Source of the DNA: Elusimicrobiota bacterium | GTDB lineage: Bacteria; Elusimicrobiota; Elusimicrobia; UBA1565; UBA9628 | Assembly: GCA_016207665.1 (NCBI GenBank) | Contig: JACQPG010000024.1 | Span: 22,476-86,475, forward strand | Reading direction: 5' to 3' | Length of the DNA: 64,000 bases | Part shown: positions 18,779 through 27,763 of the stretch, in pieces | Layout: each line of letters starts with the position of its first letter | How positions within the stretch are numbered: position 1 is the stretch's first letter | Position numbers and translations under genes: made by a program | The notes under the pieces: generated by a model | The model's database searches: none | What the model saw: only the letters and a program-made list of their open reading frames with translations | What the model was told of the DNA's origin: nothing

Positions 18779-20671
18779 TCAGCTTGTCTGAGCTTTTGTA
18801 AGCGGTTGGACTTGGTGGGCAGCGGCGGGTGCGAAGCTCGGTGCCAATTCCTTTAGCTTTTCAACCAGCACCTTTGGGTCAGGGTGGCGGCTTGCCATTC
18901 CGATGTCTATAATCCAACTTTCCATATCGGATACTGCTGGACTATCTGAGCGAAGAATCATGATAGAGGGATGCCCTGAATCATCGCAGATGCTTGGATC
19001 TTCCATCAGGTCCTCGTCTAGTTTCTCGCCTTGCTTCAGTCCCGTAAAACGGATTTCAATATCTCTAGCAGGCTCAAGACCTGAGAGTAAAATCAAATTT
19101 TTCGCCATGTCAAGGATTTTGACTGGAGTGCCCATCTTCAGAATAAAAATTTCGCCGCCTTTGGCCATTGATATAGCTTGAAGGATAAGCTGTACTGATT
19201 CTTCAACTGTCATGAAATAACGTTTTACATCTGGATGCGTGACAGTAATGGGGCCACCCGCCGATATCTGTCTTTGGAATATTTCAAGAACTGATCCCGA
19301 ACTACCAAGCACATTGCCAAAACGAACCGTGACGAACCTTGTCTTGGTCGAAAGACGGGAAAAGTTCTTGACGATCAGCTCCGCGACGCGTTTGGTCGCG
19401 CCCATAACACTTGATGGCTTTACGGCTTTGTCGGTGGAAACCAAAAGAAATGCTTCAGCCTCATATTTTTGCGCGGCACGAGCGACGTAATAAGTTCCCA
19501 GAATATTATTACCCACTCCCTCTTGGACATTGAATTCTAGCTGGTGAACATGTTTATGAGCGGCTGCATGGAGTACAACCGTTGGTTTGTATTGAGAGAA
19601 AAGGCGATCGACCATGACTTGATCTCGAATATCACCCAACACGGAGACAATCTTGTGATCAACGGCTCTTTCTTGAAGTTCGGACTCAATGTAAAACAAC
19701 GACGTGGCGTGGCTTTCCACCAGAACAAGCCTGCTGGGATTGTATTGCAGCACCTGACGACTGAGTTCTGATCCGATGGTGCCTCCCGCCCCGGTCACCA
19801 ATACCACCTTGTTGGCGAGAGATTCGCTGATTTTTGCGAGATCTAGCTTAACAATATCGCGATTGAGAAGATCGGCAGGTCTGACTTGTCTGGGCGAGCG
19901 TTCGGCAAGGGGGGCTTTCAACATCTCATCCAAACCCGGGGCAATTTTAAGTTCAGGCTTGCTAGACGAATTCCGCAGTGCATCTATGATGGTGCGGACA
20001 ATTTCTCCGCGTCTAGACGCGATCGCTATTACGACTTCGTGAATCTGATGCATTTCCAATATGCGGCACAGTACCCGTGTGCCCCCAAATACTGGCCGTC
20101 CATGAATACGCATCCCCCATTTAGACATGTCGTCATCGATAAAACCAACGACGTTGTAACAGGGCTCCTTGGTCTTGAGCATCTGACGCAAAAGACTCTC
20201 ACCCAATTCTCCCGCACCTACGAGGAGAACGTTTCTGTGTTTGCCAGAGTAGGTTCTTGGCATGCTTAGATATGTTTTTATTAAGCGAATTCCGAAGCGA
20301 GTTCCACAAACCCCTAAGAAGGCAAGGATAGGGTGTAAAAGAAGCACGGCTCGAGGGAACTGGGCCTGCTTTATGAACAAAATGGCTGTAGCTGTTAGAA
20401 TCCCGCTTGCGGTAACTGCTTTTGTGATATTGAGCAAATCCGCAAAACTAGAAAAGTAATAAATTCCGCGATAAAGAGAAAAAGCATGGAACGCGATTAT
20501 ATACGTTATAAGAAAAGGAACGGTCTGCCAGACGAGCTCCCAATTTGCAAGTTCAATGTTAAAATCAAAACGAAGCAGAAAGGCAAGGAAATAAGTACCA
20601 AAAACCGTCGCGATATCAAATAAAATCACGCCCAGTCGTCTGGGAGTGTAGCGAATATGTGTAGGCATCAC
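18779..20671 (-). CDS. Polysaccharide biosynthesis nucleoside-diphosphate sugar 4,6-dehydratase (CapD/WbpM-like)
   Basis: N-terminal TM segments, then VLVTGAGGTIGSELSRQVL, HAAAHKHVHQLE, VSTDKAVKPSSVMGATKRVAE. Confidence 0.9.
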   Translation of the reverse strand: MMPTHIRYTPRRLGVILFDIATVFGTYFLAFLLRFDFNIELANWELVWQTVPFLITYIIAFHAFSLYRGIYYFSSFADLLNITKAVTASGILTATAILFIKQAQFPRAVLLLHPILAFLGVCGTRFGIRLIKTYLSMPRTYSGKHRNVLLVGAGELGESLLRQMLKTKEPCYNVVGFIDDDMSKWGMRIHGRPVFGGTRVLCRILEMHQIHEVVIAIASRRGEIVRTIIDALRNSSSKPELKIAPGLDEMLKAPLAERSPRQVRPADLLNRDIVKLDLAKISESLANKVVLVTGAGGTIGSELSRQVLQYNPSRLVLVESHATSLFYIESELQERAVDHKIVSVLGDIRDQVMVDRLFSQYKPTVVLHAAAHKHVHQLEFNVQEGVGNNILGTYYVARAAQKYEAEAFLLVSTDKAVKPSSVMGATKRVAELIVKNFSRLSTKTRFVTVRFGNVLGSSGSVLEIFQRQISAGGPITVTHPDVKRYFMTVEESVQLILQAISMAKGGEIFILKMGTPVKILDMAKNLILLSGLEPARDIEIRFTGLKQGEKLDEDLMEDPSICDDSGHPSIMILRSDSPAVSDMESWIIDIGMASRHPDPKVLVEKLKELAPSFAPAAAHQVQPLTKAQTS

Positions 20672-20676
20672 GACTA

Positions 20677-21906
20677 TTATATATCATTAACGGAAATCGG
20701 TGTGTAGCTGCTGGCATTGGGAGAGGTTGCTATATAACTTGAAAAGGGCAACGAGCAGGTCAATGCCGGGCTCACCGCGTTGAGCACGTGCCTGCTTCGA
20801 GGGGTTTGCTCGATCAGCATATCATCGACGAGCCGGCCGTCGGAGCCGATCATCTGAGCCCGTATCCCCGCGTGGCTGTAGCGGACATCCGCGGCGCGCA
20901 ACTCCGGGACTAAACGGCGTGCGTCCCGCACCAACGATCTTTTAAAAACCGCTTTGCGCCATTCGCGCCGGGCTAGGTCTAGGAATCGGGGGGAAAGGAG
21001 CATTCTCCAAAAGGCCCTGTCTCCGGCCATTTGCCGCAGATCGTCCAGGTTGAACGAAAATCGCCCGTAGCTCTCTCGGCTGAGGGCGATGGCGGCTCCG
21101 GGGCCCACCAATACCCGGCCATCGAAGGTTCGGGAAAAATGAGGGCCTAAAAATGGGAATTGCGGGTCGGGAGCGGGATAAATATGGGCTCGGGTCAGAT
21201 GCCGGCGTTGCGGCGTGAGCTCGTAATAGTCGCCCCGGAATGGGATGATGCGATAGTCTCGGCAAAGCCCCATCATCTGAGCGATGCGATCGGCCTGCAA
21301 GCCCCCGGCGCCGAGAAAGAAACCGCATTGGAGGACGCGGCGGCTGGTAGTGATCTCCACGTGCCGGGCGGTCTCTTTTAGGCCGGTGATTTGCTCGCCC
21401 AGCGAGATCTCAGCCCCTTTGGAGCGGATTTCCTCACCCAGCGCGGCGACATAACCCTTGGAATCGAAGCTGGCGGCCTCCGGAGCGAGCAAGCCGGCCA
21501 GGCCGCGGGCATGGGGTTCGATCTGCGTGATGCCCTTCTCATCCACCCACTCGGCCTTGGCCCCGTTGGCCTTGGCTCGTTCAAGAAGGGTCTTGAGAAC
21601 CGCGATCTCGGGCTCGGTGCGGGCGACTACGAGTATGCCGTCTTGCACCATCGGGATATTCCGCTCGAGGCAGAATTCCCGCAGCCGGCGATTGCCTTCG
21701 ACCACGAGCTTGGCCTTGAGGGTTCCGGGCTTCTGGTTGTAGCCGGCGTGGATGACTCCGCTGTTGCGGCCGCTTTGGTGAAAGGCGAGCTCTTTCTCCT
21801 TTTCGATCAAGCAGAGCTTGAGCCCGGGATTCTGGAGTAGTATGGCCCGGGCCGCGGCGCAGCCGATCACGCCGCCGCCGGCGACGACTATGTCGTAGTT
21901 GTCCAT
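20677..21906 (-). CDS. lhgO: L-2-hydroxyglutarate oxidase (FAD-dependent)
   Basis: MDNYDIVVAGGGVIGCAAARAIL...FHQSGRNSGVIHAGYNQKPGTLKAKL: LhgO signature. ORF extends to 21990; ATG at 21906 preferred. Confidence 0.85.
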   Translation of the reverse strand: MDNYDIVVAGGGVIGCAAARAILLQNPGLKLCLIEKEKELAFHQSGRNSGVIHAGYNQKPGTLKAKLVVEGNRRLREFCLERNIPMVQDGILVVARTEPEIAVLKTLLERAKANGAKAEWVDEKGITQIEPHARGLAGLLAPEAASFDSKGYVAALGEEIRSKGAEISLGEQITGLKETARHVEITTSRRVLQCGFFLGAGGLQADRIAQMMGLCRDYRIIPFRGDYYELTPQRRHLTRAHIYPAPDPQFPFLGPHFSRTFDGRVLVGPGAAIALSRESYGRFSFNLDDLRQMAGDRAFWRMLLSPRFLDLARREWRKAVFKRSLVRDARRLVPELRAADVRYSHAGIRAQMIGSDGRLVDDMLIEQTPRSRHVLNAVSPALTCSLPFSSYIATSPNASSYTPISVNDI

Positions 21907-21922
21907 CACCTCGGGGGCCAGC

Positions 21923-22465
21923 CTAGGGCGTGGTAGGGGCGGGCTCGGGCGCCGGCGTCGTAGCCGACTCCTTGGGCTTTTCCTCGGCATGTTTCATCTT
22001 GCGGCGTTCGCCGCGGCGCTTGGCGCGGCGCTCGCGCCAGATGGGGGCGGTGCCCTTGCGGAAGTCGCGGTGAAGGGATTCCTCGTCCTGGCGGTGGTCC
22101 TGGCGCTTCTGGCGATGCTCGTTCTCGAATTGGACGCGTTTTTCGCGTTGCTCCTTGTTGAAGCGCTCGAGCTCGGCCTGGCGCTGATCGGCGGCTTTGG
22201 ACTTGAGTCCGTCGAGAAAGGCCTTGCGCTCCTCCACCATCTTCTTTTCAAAGGCCACGCGCTCCTCCTTCATCTTGGCGCGGAATTCCTGCTGGCGGGA
22301 GTGATGGGATTCGATCCTCTCGAGGGTCTTGGTTAGATAGTCGTCCAGGCGCTTCTTGCGCTCCTCGATGCCGGCCTCGTCGAGCGCGGGCTCGGGCTGG
22401 GGGGGAGCGTCTTGCGCGTGGGCTACGGGCGCGAAGAGGCATGCGGCCAATAATAGCTTGATCAT
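21923..22465 (-). CDS. Predicted secreted, highly charged coiled-coil protein
   Basis: Signal peptide MIKLLLAACLFAPVAHAQD followed by long K/E/R/Q-rich helix; lies 3' of tolB in the same direction. Confidence 0.6.
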   Translation of the reverse strand: MIKLLLAACLFAPVAHAQDAPPQPEPALDEAGIEERKKRLDDYLTKTLERIESHHSRQQEFRAKMKEERVAFEKKMVEERKAFLDGLKSKAADQRQAELERFNKEQREKRVQFENEHRQKRQDHRQDEESLHRDFRKGTAPIWRERRAKRRGERRKMKHAEEKPKESATTPAPEPAPTTP

Positions 22466-22482
22466 GATTCCCTATACCTCCG

Positions 22483-23789
22483 TCATTGCGACCAATTGGG
22501 GGTGAAGCTGGAGCCGGGGATGTCGACGATGCGATGAGGGGCCGAGCCGTCGGCGTCCATGACATAGAGCTCGGGCTTGTCGCGGCCGCTGGCCGAGTTG
22601 CGGGTGGAGGTGAAGGCCAGGAAGCGGCCGTCAGGAGACCAGGAGGGGTTCTCGTTGCTGCCCTCCCCTTTGGTGAGCTGGCGTATTTGATTGCCGGTGA
22701 CGTCGACGAGGAATATGTCCATCTTGTCCAGGGCGTTGGCGCGGCCGGCGAAGGCGATCCATTCGCCGGTGGGCGACCATGAGGGGGAATCGCACCAATT
22801 GAGATTGGTGAGCCTTTTGGCGCGATGCGTGGCCATGTCCAAGATATAGATCTGGGGATTTCCGGAGCGATCCGAGACAAAGGCGACCTGGGAGGCGTCC
22901 GGGGAGAACGTAGGCGAGCTGTCCGCGCCGAAATGCTGGGTGAGCTGGGTGATCTGGCCGTCCGAGAGGGTCTTGACGAAGAGATTGGGGCTTTTCTGGC
23001 GCGACATCGTCATCAGGATTTGGGAGCCATCAGCTGAAAAGCCGCCGGCGATGTTCAAGCCCTGCTTGTTGGAGAGCACCTTGAGCCCGGCGTTGGCCAG
23101 ATCGAGCAGGAATAAGTCGGGATTGCCGTCTTTATAGCTGGTATAGGCGATATAGCGGCGATCCGGGGAGAATCGAGGCAACAAGGTGATCGAGCGATGG
23201 CGGGTGAGCTGCCTCAAATTCTCGCCGTCGTAATCCACCAGGTAGAGCTCCTTGTGTCCGGACTGGTTATTAGCAAACACGATTTGAGATTGGGCGATTC
23301 CCATGCGGCCGCTCACGGCTTGGACCACATCGTCCGAAAGCTTGTGGGCGAGCGAGCGCTGATAGGACTTGTCCTGCTTGTAGTGGCGTTCGAAGACGGC
23401 CTCGCCGGCGTTGAGATTGTCGAGGCGGGCGATCATCTGCAGCTTCTCGCCGGCTTGCGAGACCTGCGCGGTGAGCAGCCAGCCCGAGCCGAGGTTCTTC
23501 CAGTCCGAGCCGATCTTGTCCCGGTTGTCTCCATCGAAATGGGGGCCTTGCTCGAGCAGGTTGAAATAGCGGGAGAACAGCAGATCGGCGCGCACGATCT
23601 CGCGCAATTGCTTGGCCGTCACCGCGTCCTCGGGCTTTTGAGGGGCCGCCGCGATGAAGGGGGGCAGGCCGAGGGCAAAGCGCGCGTCCGCCCCGCCCTG
23701 GCCGCCTACCTTAATATGCACCTCGGTCGCAGCCTTGAGAGAGCCGCAAAGGCCCAAGGCGAGCGCGAGCCCGGTCAGGACTTTCACTG
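22483..23789 (-). CDS. tolB: Tol-Pal system protein TolB
   Basis: GTG start gives VKVLTGLALALGLCGSLKAATEVHIKVGG; repeated beta-propeller blades (SPDRRYIAYTS, FSPDASQVAFVSDRSGNPQIYILD, WSPTGEWIAFAG, WSPDGRFLAFTS). ORF extends to 24030. Confidence 0.85.
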
Positions 23790-24569
23790 GACGGTGTTCT
23801 GGGGCTTGGTCGAGTTTTGGGCGAGCTTCTTGAGCGTTTCGGAGGCCTTGCGCGCCTCGGGGCTCTGCGGGAAGTCCATGACCACGGACTCGAGATATTG
23901 CTTGGCCTCGCTCATGTTGCGCCGAAGTCCGATCAGGCTCATGGCGTACATGAGCCGGGCGGAGGCGGTCAGCGTGCTCTTGGGGTATTTCTCGAGCACG
24001 GTCGCGAACTGGCGGCCGGCGTCCTCCCATTTCTTCTGCCCGTAATGGGCCTGGCCGAGCTTGTAATGGGCGATGTCGATCAAGGCGCCGTTAGGGAACT
24101 TGTTCACGTACTCCTCGAACCCCTTGGCGGCTAGCGCGTAGCTCTTGACCCCGAGCCGCGCGTCGGCCGTGTTGAAGAGTTCGGTGGGCGATTGCGTCGC
24201 CAGGGCCTTTTTCTGCTCCTCGATCGCCTTGGCTTGCTGGTTGGTGAGCGCCGAGCCGATCGAGGCCACCTTGTTCTCGACCGTGGAGCTCATGTCGTCG
24301 AGCTTGGAGGAGAGCTTGCTCATCTCGCCTTGCGACTCCTTGACCGCCTCGGTGAAGGTCGAGAGATTCTCGTGCAGCTGCTTCATCTGCAGCGAGAGAT
24401 CGGCCTGGTTGGCCTGCAAAGAGTTGATGGTCTTTTTGAGGTCGGCCACCTGCTCCTTGAGCTCCTCGGTGTGGCTTTCAAGGTCCAAGATGTCGCGCTG
24501 GGTGGCTATGCAGCCGGACAAGCCGAGACAAAGGGCGGCGAAAAGCGCCGCCCATGAGCGATTGATCAT
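23784..24569 (-). CDS. cpoB: Tol-Pal system protein CpoB/YbgF (predicted lipoprotein)
   Basis: Lipobox LGLSGC, coiled coil, then TPR: LFNTADARLGVKSYALAAKGFEEYVNKFPNGALIDIAHYKLGQAHYGQKKWEDAGRQFATVLEKYPKS. Confidence 0.85.
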   Translation of the reverse strand: MINRSWAALFAALCLGLSGCIATQRDILDLESHTEELKEQVADLKKTINSLQANQADLSLQMKQLHENLSTFTEAVKESQGEMSKLSSKLDDMSSTVENKVASIGSALTNQQAKAIEEQKKALATQSPTELFNTADARLGVKSYALAAKGFEEYVNKFPNGALIDIAHYKLGQAHYGQKKWEDAGRQFATVLEKYPKSTLTASARLMYAMSLIGLRRNMSEAKQYLESVVMDFPQSPEARKASETLKKLAQNSTKPQNTVQ

Positions 24570-24600
24570 GGGCTAGACGTCAAAGAGGCGTCTCGCCGGT

Positions 24601-25143
24601 CTAGCCGTTGGAGGCCGTGGCTGCGCGGATGCGGGTTTCGCCGCGGCGGTTTTGCGACCAGCAGCTCTCGCTATGCTCGGCGCAGAAGGGGCTTTCCTTG
24701 CCGTAGGAGATGGTCGCCACAGACTTGCCGGGCACGCCCAGGCGGATGTAGTACTCGCGCACTTCCTTGGCGCGCTTCTGGCCGAGGGCCAGGTTGTACT
24801 CGACGGTGCCGCGCTCGTCGCAGTAGCCGGCGACCAGCACCTCGAGGTTCTTCTGGGCCTTGAGGTAGTCGGCGTTCTTCTTGAGCGTCTCCAGGGCTTG
24901 GCCCTTGAGCGAGTAGCTGTCGTAGTCGAAGTAGATGGGGGCCAGTCCCTCGGCGGAGACGAACTCCGAGCCGCGCAGGCTGGCCTCGCTCACGTCGACG
25001 GGGGGAATGGTGGAGCTGGCGTCGGCGGAGGCCGTGTCCGAGCCCTTGGCCTTCTTGCGCAGCTGCGACTTTCCGCAGCCGGAGAACAGCAGGGCGGCGA
25101 CGGCGACGACCGCTAACACACGAACCGAGCTTGATATTTTCAT
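24601..25143 (-). CDS. pal: Peptidoglycan-associated lipoprotein Pal
   Basis: Lipobox LLFSGC; OmpA-like domain IYFDYDSYSLKGQALETLKKNADYLKAQKNLEVLVAGYCDERGTVEYNLALGQKRAKEVREYY. Start at 25143; ORF extends to 25263. Confidence 0.92.
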   Translation of the reverse strand: MKISSSVRVLAVVAVAALLFSGCGKSQLRKKAKGSDTASADASSTIPPVDVSEASLRGSEFVSAEGLAPIYFDYDSYSLKGQALETLKKNADYLKAQKNLEVLVAGYCDERGTVEYNLALGQKRAKEVREYYIRLGVPGKSVATISYGKESPFCAEHSESCWSQNRRGETRIRAATASNG

Positions 25144-25171
25144 GGCAACCTCCATGTCAATCGATGATCGA

Positions 25172-25177
25172 ATTATA
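25172..25177 (-). promoter_or_regulatory. Candidate -10 element (TATAAT) for pal
   Basis: Minus strand GTTATAATTCG about 30 nt upstream of the pal ATG, with GGAGG preceding the start; no convincing -35. Confidence 0.4.
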
Positions 25178-25256
25178 ACAAAAAGCGTGACGGGCAAGGG
25201 CAAGAGGAACTTTTGGGGAGGCTGGTTCGTATTGTGGGGAGGGGTCTTGAAAGTTA

Positions 25257-25271
25257 ATAGCAATCTGCTAT
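25257..25271. promoter_or_regulatory. Inverted repeat ATAGC-aatct-GCTAT, candidate HigA operator
   Basis: Perfect 5-bp dyad with 5-bp spacer immediately upstream of the higB ATG (25278). Confidence 0.4.
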
Positions 25272-25277
25272 CATTCT

Positions 25278-25565
25278 ATGAGGATCATGGGAAGGGATCA
25301 TGTATGGGAGTTTGGCGCATGCCATCCCCGGGCAAGGGTTGGGCTGAATAACTGGATCAAATCAATGGAAAACCACTCTTTCGCCAATTTTCACGAGCTC
25401 CGGAACGTTTTCGGTTCTGCGGATTATGTCAGACCCTATACGGTCTTCAATATCGGGGGCAATCGATATCGCCTGATTGCCACGGTGCATTATGATCACG
25501 GACGGGTGGCGGTGGAGGGCATTTTAACACACTCTGATTATGATCGATTTAGATGGAGACGATAG
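25278..25565 (+). CDS. higB: HigB-type toxin (mRNA interferase)
   Basis: FGSADYVRPYTVFNIGGNRYRLIATVHYDHGRVAVEGILTHSDYDRF matches HigB_toxin family; followed by overlapping HTH antitoxin. Confidence 0.85.
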   Translation: MRIMGRDHVWEFGACHPRARVGLNNWIKSMENHSFANFHELRNVFGSADYVRPYTVFNIGGNRYRLIATVHYDHGRVAVEGILTHSDYDRFRWRR

Positions 25566-26028
25566 GGTGACCATCAAAACTCTTGAAAGGAAATTGAGGG
25601 AATTTAAGGCTCCCGCGGAAAACCGCCTATTAAAATTGCTCTATTGCCACTTGCCGCCGCAGACGATTAAGGGCCGGAATATGCATCGCCGTTATGCCGA
25701 GGTAATGAGGATGCTGTTTAGAGAGCGCGAATTGGGAACGCTCAATTCCTCGGACCTTGAAGCGGTAGACTGCTATATTAAGGCGGTATTTCCGTTTATC
25801 GAAGAATTCGAAAAGAAGGAATTCCCGACAAAAGATCCTAGTCCCGAGCAGGTGATGCGCTTCTTTATGGACCAGCAGGGCCTGAGCCAATACGATCTCG
25901 CCAAGGAGTTGGGCGGCCAGCCCGTGGTATCGAACGTGCTCCGGGGCAAGAGAAAGCTCAATAGAAGGCAGATAGAGCGCTTGGCCAAGCGCTTCGGCGT
26001 CAGTCCCGCGGCGTTTTACCCCGCCTGA
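25540..26028 (+). CDS. higA: HigA-type antitoxin, XRE HTH
   Basis: C-terminal HTH: GLSQYDLAKELGGQPVVSNVLRGKRKLNRRQIERLAKRFGVSPAAFYP; overlaps higB. Confidence 0.85.
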   Translation: MIDLDGDDRVTIKTLERKLREFKAPAENRLLKLLYCHLPPQTIKGRNMHRRYAEVMRMLFRERELGTLNSSDLEAVDCYIKAVFPFIEEFEKKEFPTKDPSPEQVMRFFMDQQGLSQYDLAKELGGQPVVSNVLRGKRKLNRRQIERLAKRFGVSPAAFYPA

Positions 26029-26106
26029 TCCTTCCCGGGAACTTTTTCGGGGGCTGATTCGTATCCCGGAAGGCTCTAATTTATGCTTGATCGGGGAGGG
26101 CGCATG

Positions 26107-26125
26107 GTATATACTTTGGATATAC
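26107..26125. promoter_or_regulatory. Inverted repeat GTATA-tactttgga-TATAC, candidate MazE operator
   Basis: Dyad located just upstream of the likely mazE ATG at 26134. Confidence 0.35.
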
Positions 26126-26133
26126 AACTCGAT

Positions 26134-26376
26134 ATGGTCACCAAGGTCCAACGTTGGGGCAACAGCCTGGGATTGAGGCTTCCTCGCGCCGTGGCGGAAG
26201 AAGCGGGGGTGGGCGAGGGAGCGGCGGTCGATATCCGCGCTCGCAAGGGCGAGATCATCATCCGGCCGCTGCCTGGCCGCCGCTACAAGCTCGGCGATCT
26301 CCTGTCCCGCGTTTCCAACGAGAACCTGCATGCTGAAATCGATGCGGGATCGTCCCGCGGGCGCGAGAGTCTATGA
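26134..26376 (+). CDS. mazE: MazE-like AbrB-family antitoxin
   Basis: MVTKVQRWGNSLGLRLPRAVAEEAGVGEGAAVDI: AbrB/MazE SpoVT fold signature. ORF extends to 26083. Confidence 0.85.
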   Translation: MVTKVQRWGNSLGLRLPRAVAEEAGVGEGAAVDIRARKGEIIIRPLPGRRYKLGDLLSRVSNENLHAEIDAGSSRGRESL

Positions 26377-26708
26377 GCGATTTCACCCCGGATCGAGGGG
26401 ATTTGATCTGGCTTGAGTTCTATCCTCAGGCCGGCCGGGAGCAGATGGGGCGCCGCCCGGCCCTCGTGCTGTCTCCCAGGCTTTATAATCGGAAGACGGG
26501 GCTGGCCCTTGTTTGCCCCGTCACCTCGCGGATCAAGGGCTATCCCTTCGAGGTGCCGCTTCCCGGCGGCCTCAAGATACAAGGCGCGGTGCTTTCCGAC
26601 CAAGTCAAAAGCCTCGATTGGCGGATCCGAAAAGCCAAGAGAGCCGCGAAGGTGGACGAGCCGGTCGTCGCCGAGGTGCTGGGGAAGCTGTCCGCCTTGC
26701 TGGCCTAG
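26373..26708 (+). CDS. mazF: MazF-like mRNA interferase toxin
   Basis: DRGDLIWLEFYPQAGREQMGRRPALVLSPRLYN...VCPVTSRIKGYPFEVPLP...GAVLSDQVKSLDW; ATGA overlap with mazE. Confidence 0.9.
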   Translation: MSDFTPDRGDLIWLEFYPQAGREQMGRRPALVLSPRLYNRKTGLALVCPVTSRIKGYPFEVPLPGGLKIQGAVLSDQVKSLDWRIRKAKRAAKVDEPVVAEVLGKLSALLA

Positions 26709-26720
26709 AGGCAGAGGCCG

Positions 26721-27350
26721 CTACGCGCCCTTGGCCGCGGCGGGGGCGGAGATGGTCTTGGAGAGAACCTGGCCCTGGGGGCCGATCTCGTAGGTGATGG
26801 GGCGGCAGGTGTCGATGTTGACCGCCATGATCTGCTCGGGGCTGAGCCTCTCGAGATCCATCAGTATGGCGCGCAGGCTGTTGCCGTGGGCCACCACCAG
26901 GACGTTCTTGCCGGCCTTCGCCTCGGGCAGGATCTGCGATTCGAAATAGGGAAGGGTGCGCTCGGCCGTGTCCTTGAGGCTTTCGCCGCCCGGCGGGCGG
27001 ATGTCATAGGAGCGGCGCCAGATATGCACCTGCTCGGCTCCGTATTTCTTGGCGGTTTCGGCCTTGTCGAGCCCTTGGAGGTCGCCGTAATGGCGCTCGT
27101 TCAAGGCCCTGTCCTTGCGCACGGGCAGATTCTGGGCGCCGATCTCCTCTAGGATCAGGGCGAGGGTCTCCTGGGCTCTCTTGAGCTCGGAGGTGAAGGC
27201 CAGGGCGAAGGGCAGGTCCTTGAGCTCGCGGCCGGCGCGGCGGGCTTCCTGGGCGCCGAGCTCGGTGATGGAGACGTCGACCCAGCCGGTGAAGCGGTTC
27301 TCGAGGTTCCATTGCGACTGGCCGTGGCGGACCAGGATGAGCTTAGCCAT
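26721..27350 (-). CDS. gpmA: 2,3-bisphosphoglycerate-dependent phosphoglycerate mutase
   Basis: LILVRHGQSQWNLENRFTGWVDV...ALNERHYGDLQGLDKAETAKKYG...VVAHGNSLRAI. Confidence 0.92.
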   Translation of the reverse strand: MAKLILVRHGQSQWNLENRFTGWVDVSITELGAQEARRAGRELKDLPFALAFTSELKRAQETLALILEEIGAQNLPVRKDRALNERHYGDLQGLDKAETAKKYGAEQVHIWRRSYDIRPPGGESLKDTAERTLPYFESQILPEAKAGKNVLVVAHGNSLRAILMDLERLSPEQIMAVNIDTCRPITYEIGPQGQVLSKTISAPAAAKGA

Positions 27351-27714
27351 GCTCGAGCATCTCCCGGACGGTGTGGCGAAGCTGGTCGACGTGTATGGGC
27401 TTGGCGAGGAACTGGGAATGCGAGGTGTCGGTGATCTTGTCGAGTATCTGCTCGGGGGCGGCCTCGCCGCTGAGGAAAAGTATGGGGGTCTCGCGGCTGG
27501 CCTGGTTGCGGCGCAGGGATTCGAAAAGATGGGCGCCGTCGGTGCCGGGCATGTGGAAGTCCAAGATGATGAGGTCGGGGGTCTCGGCCCGGCATTTTTG
27601 CATGCCTTCGACCGGCTCGCTGGCGGAGCGCACCGCGTGCCCGTCGCGCTTGAGTATCTCGGTGAGCAAGGCGACCAGCTCGTGATCGTCGTCGACGATG
27701 AGTATCTTGGCCAT
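27343..27714 (-). CDS. Response regulator receiver protein
   Basis: ILIVDDDHELVALLTEIL...PDLIILDFHMPGTDG...FLSGEA...KPIHVDQL. Confidence 0.9.
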   Translation of the reverse strand: MAKILIVDDDHELVALLTEILKRDGHAVRSASEPVEGMQKCRAETPDLIILDFHMPGTDGAHLFESLRRNQASRETPILFLSGEAAPEQILDKITDTSHSQFLAKPIHVDQLRHTVREMLEHG

Positions 27715-27763
27715 GGGCGCTACCGGGCTATTATACCGGATGGGGAGGCGGGGCGCAAAAGGG

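Noticed and set aside
23790-24030. N-terminal portion of the 515-aa TolB ORF
   Set aside because: Arg/Pro-rich out-of-frame overlap with cpoB; the signal peptide begins at the GTG near 23789.
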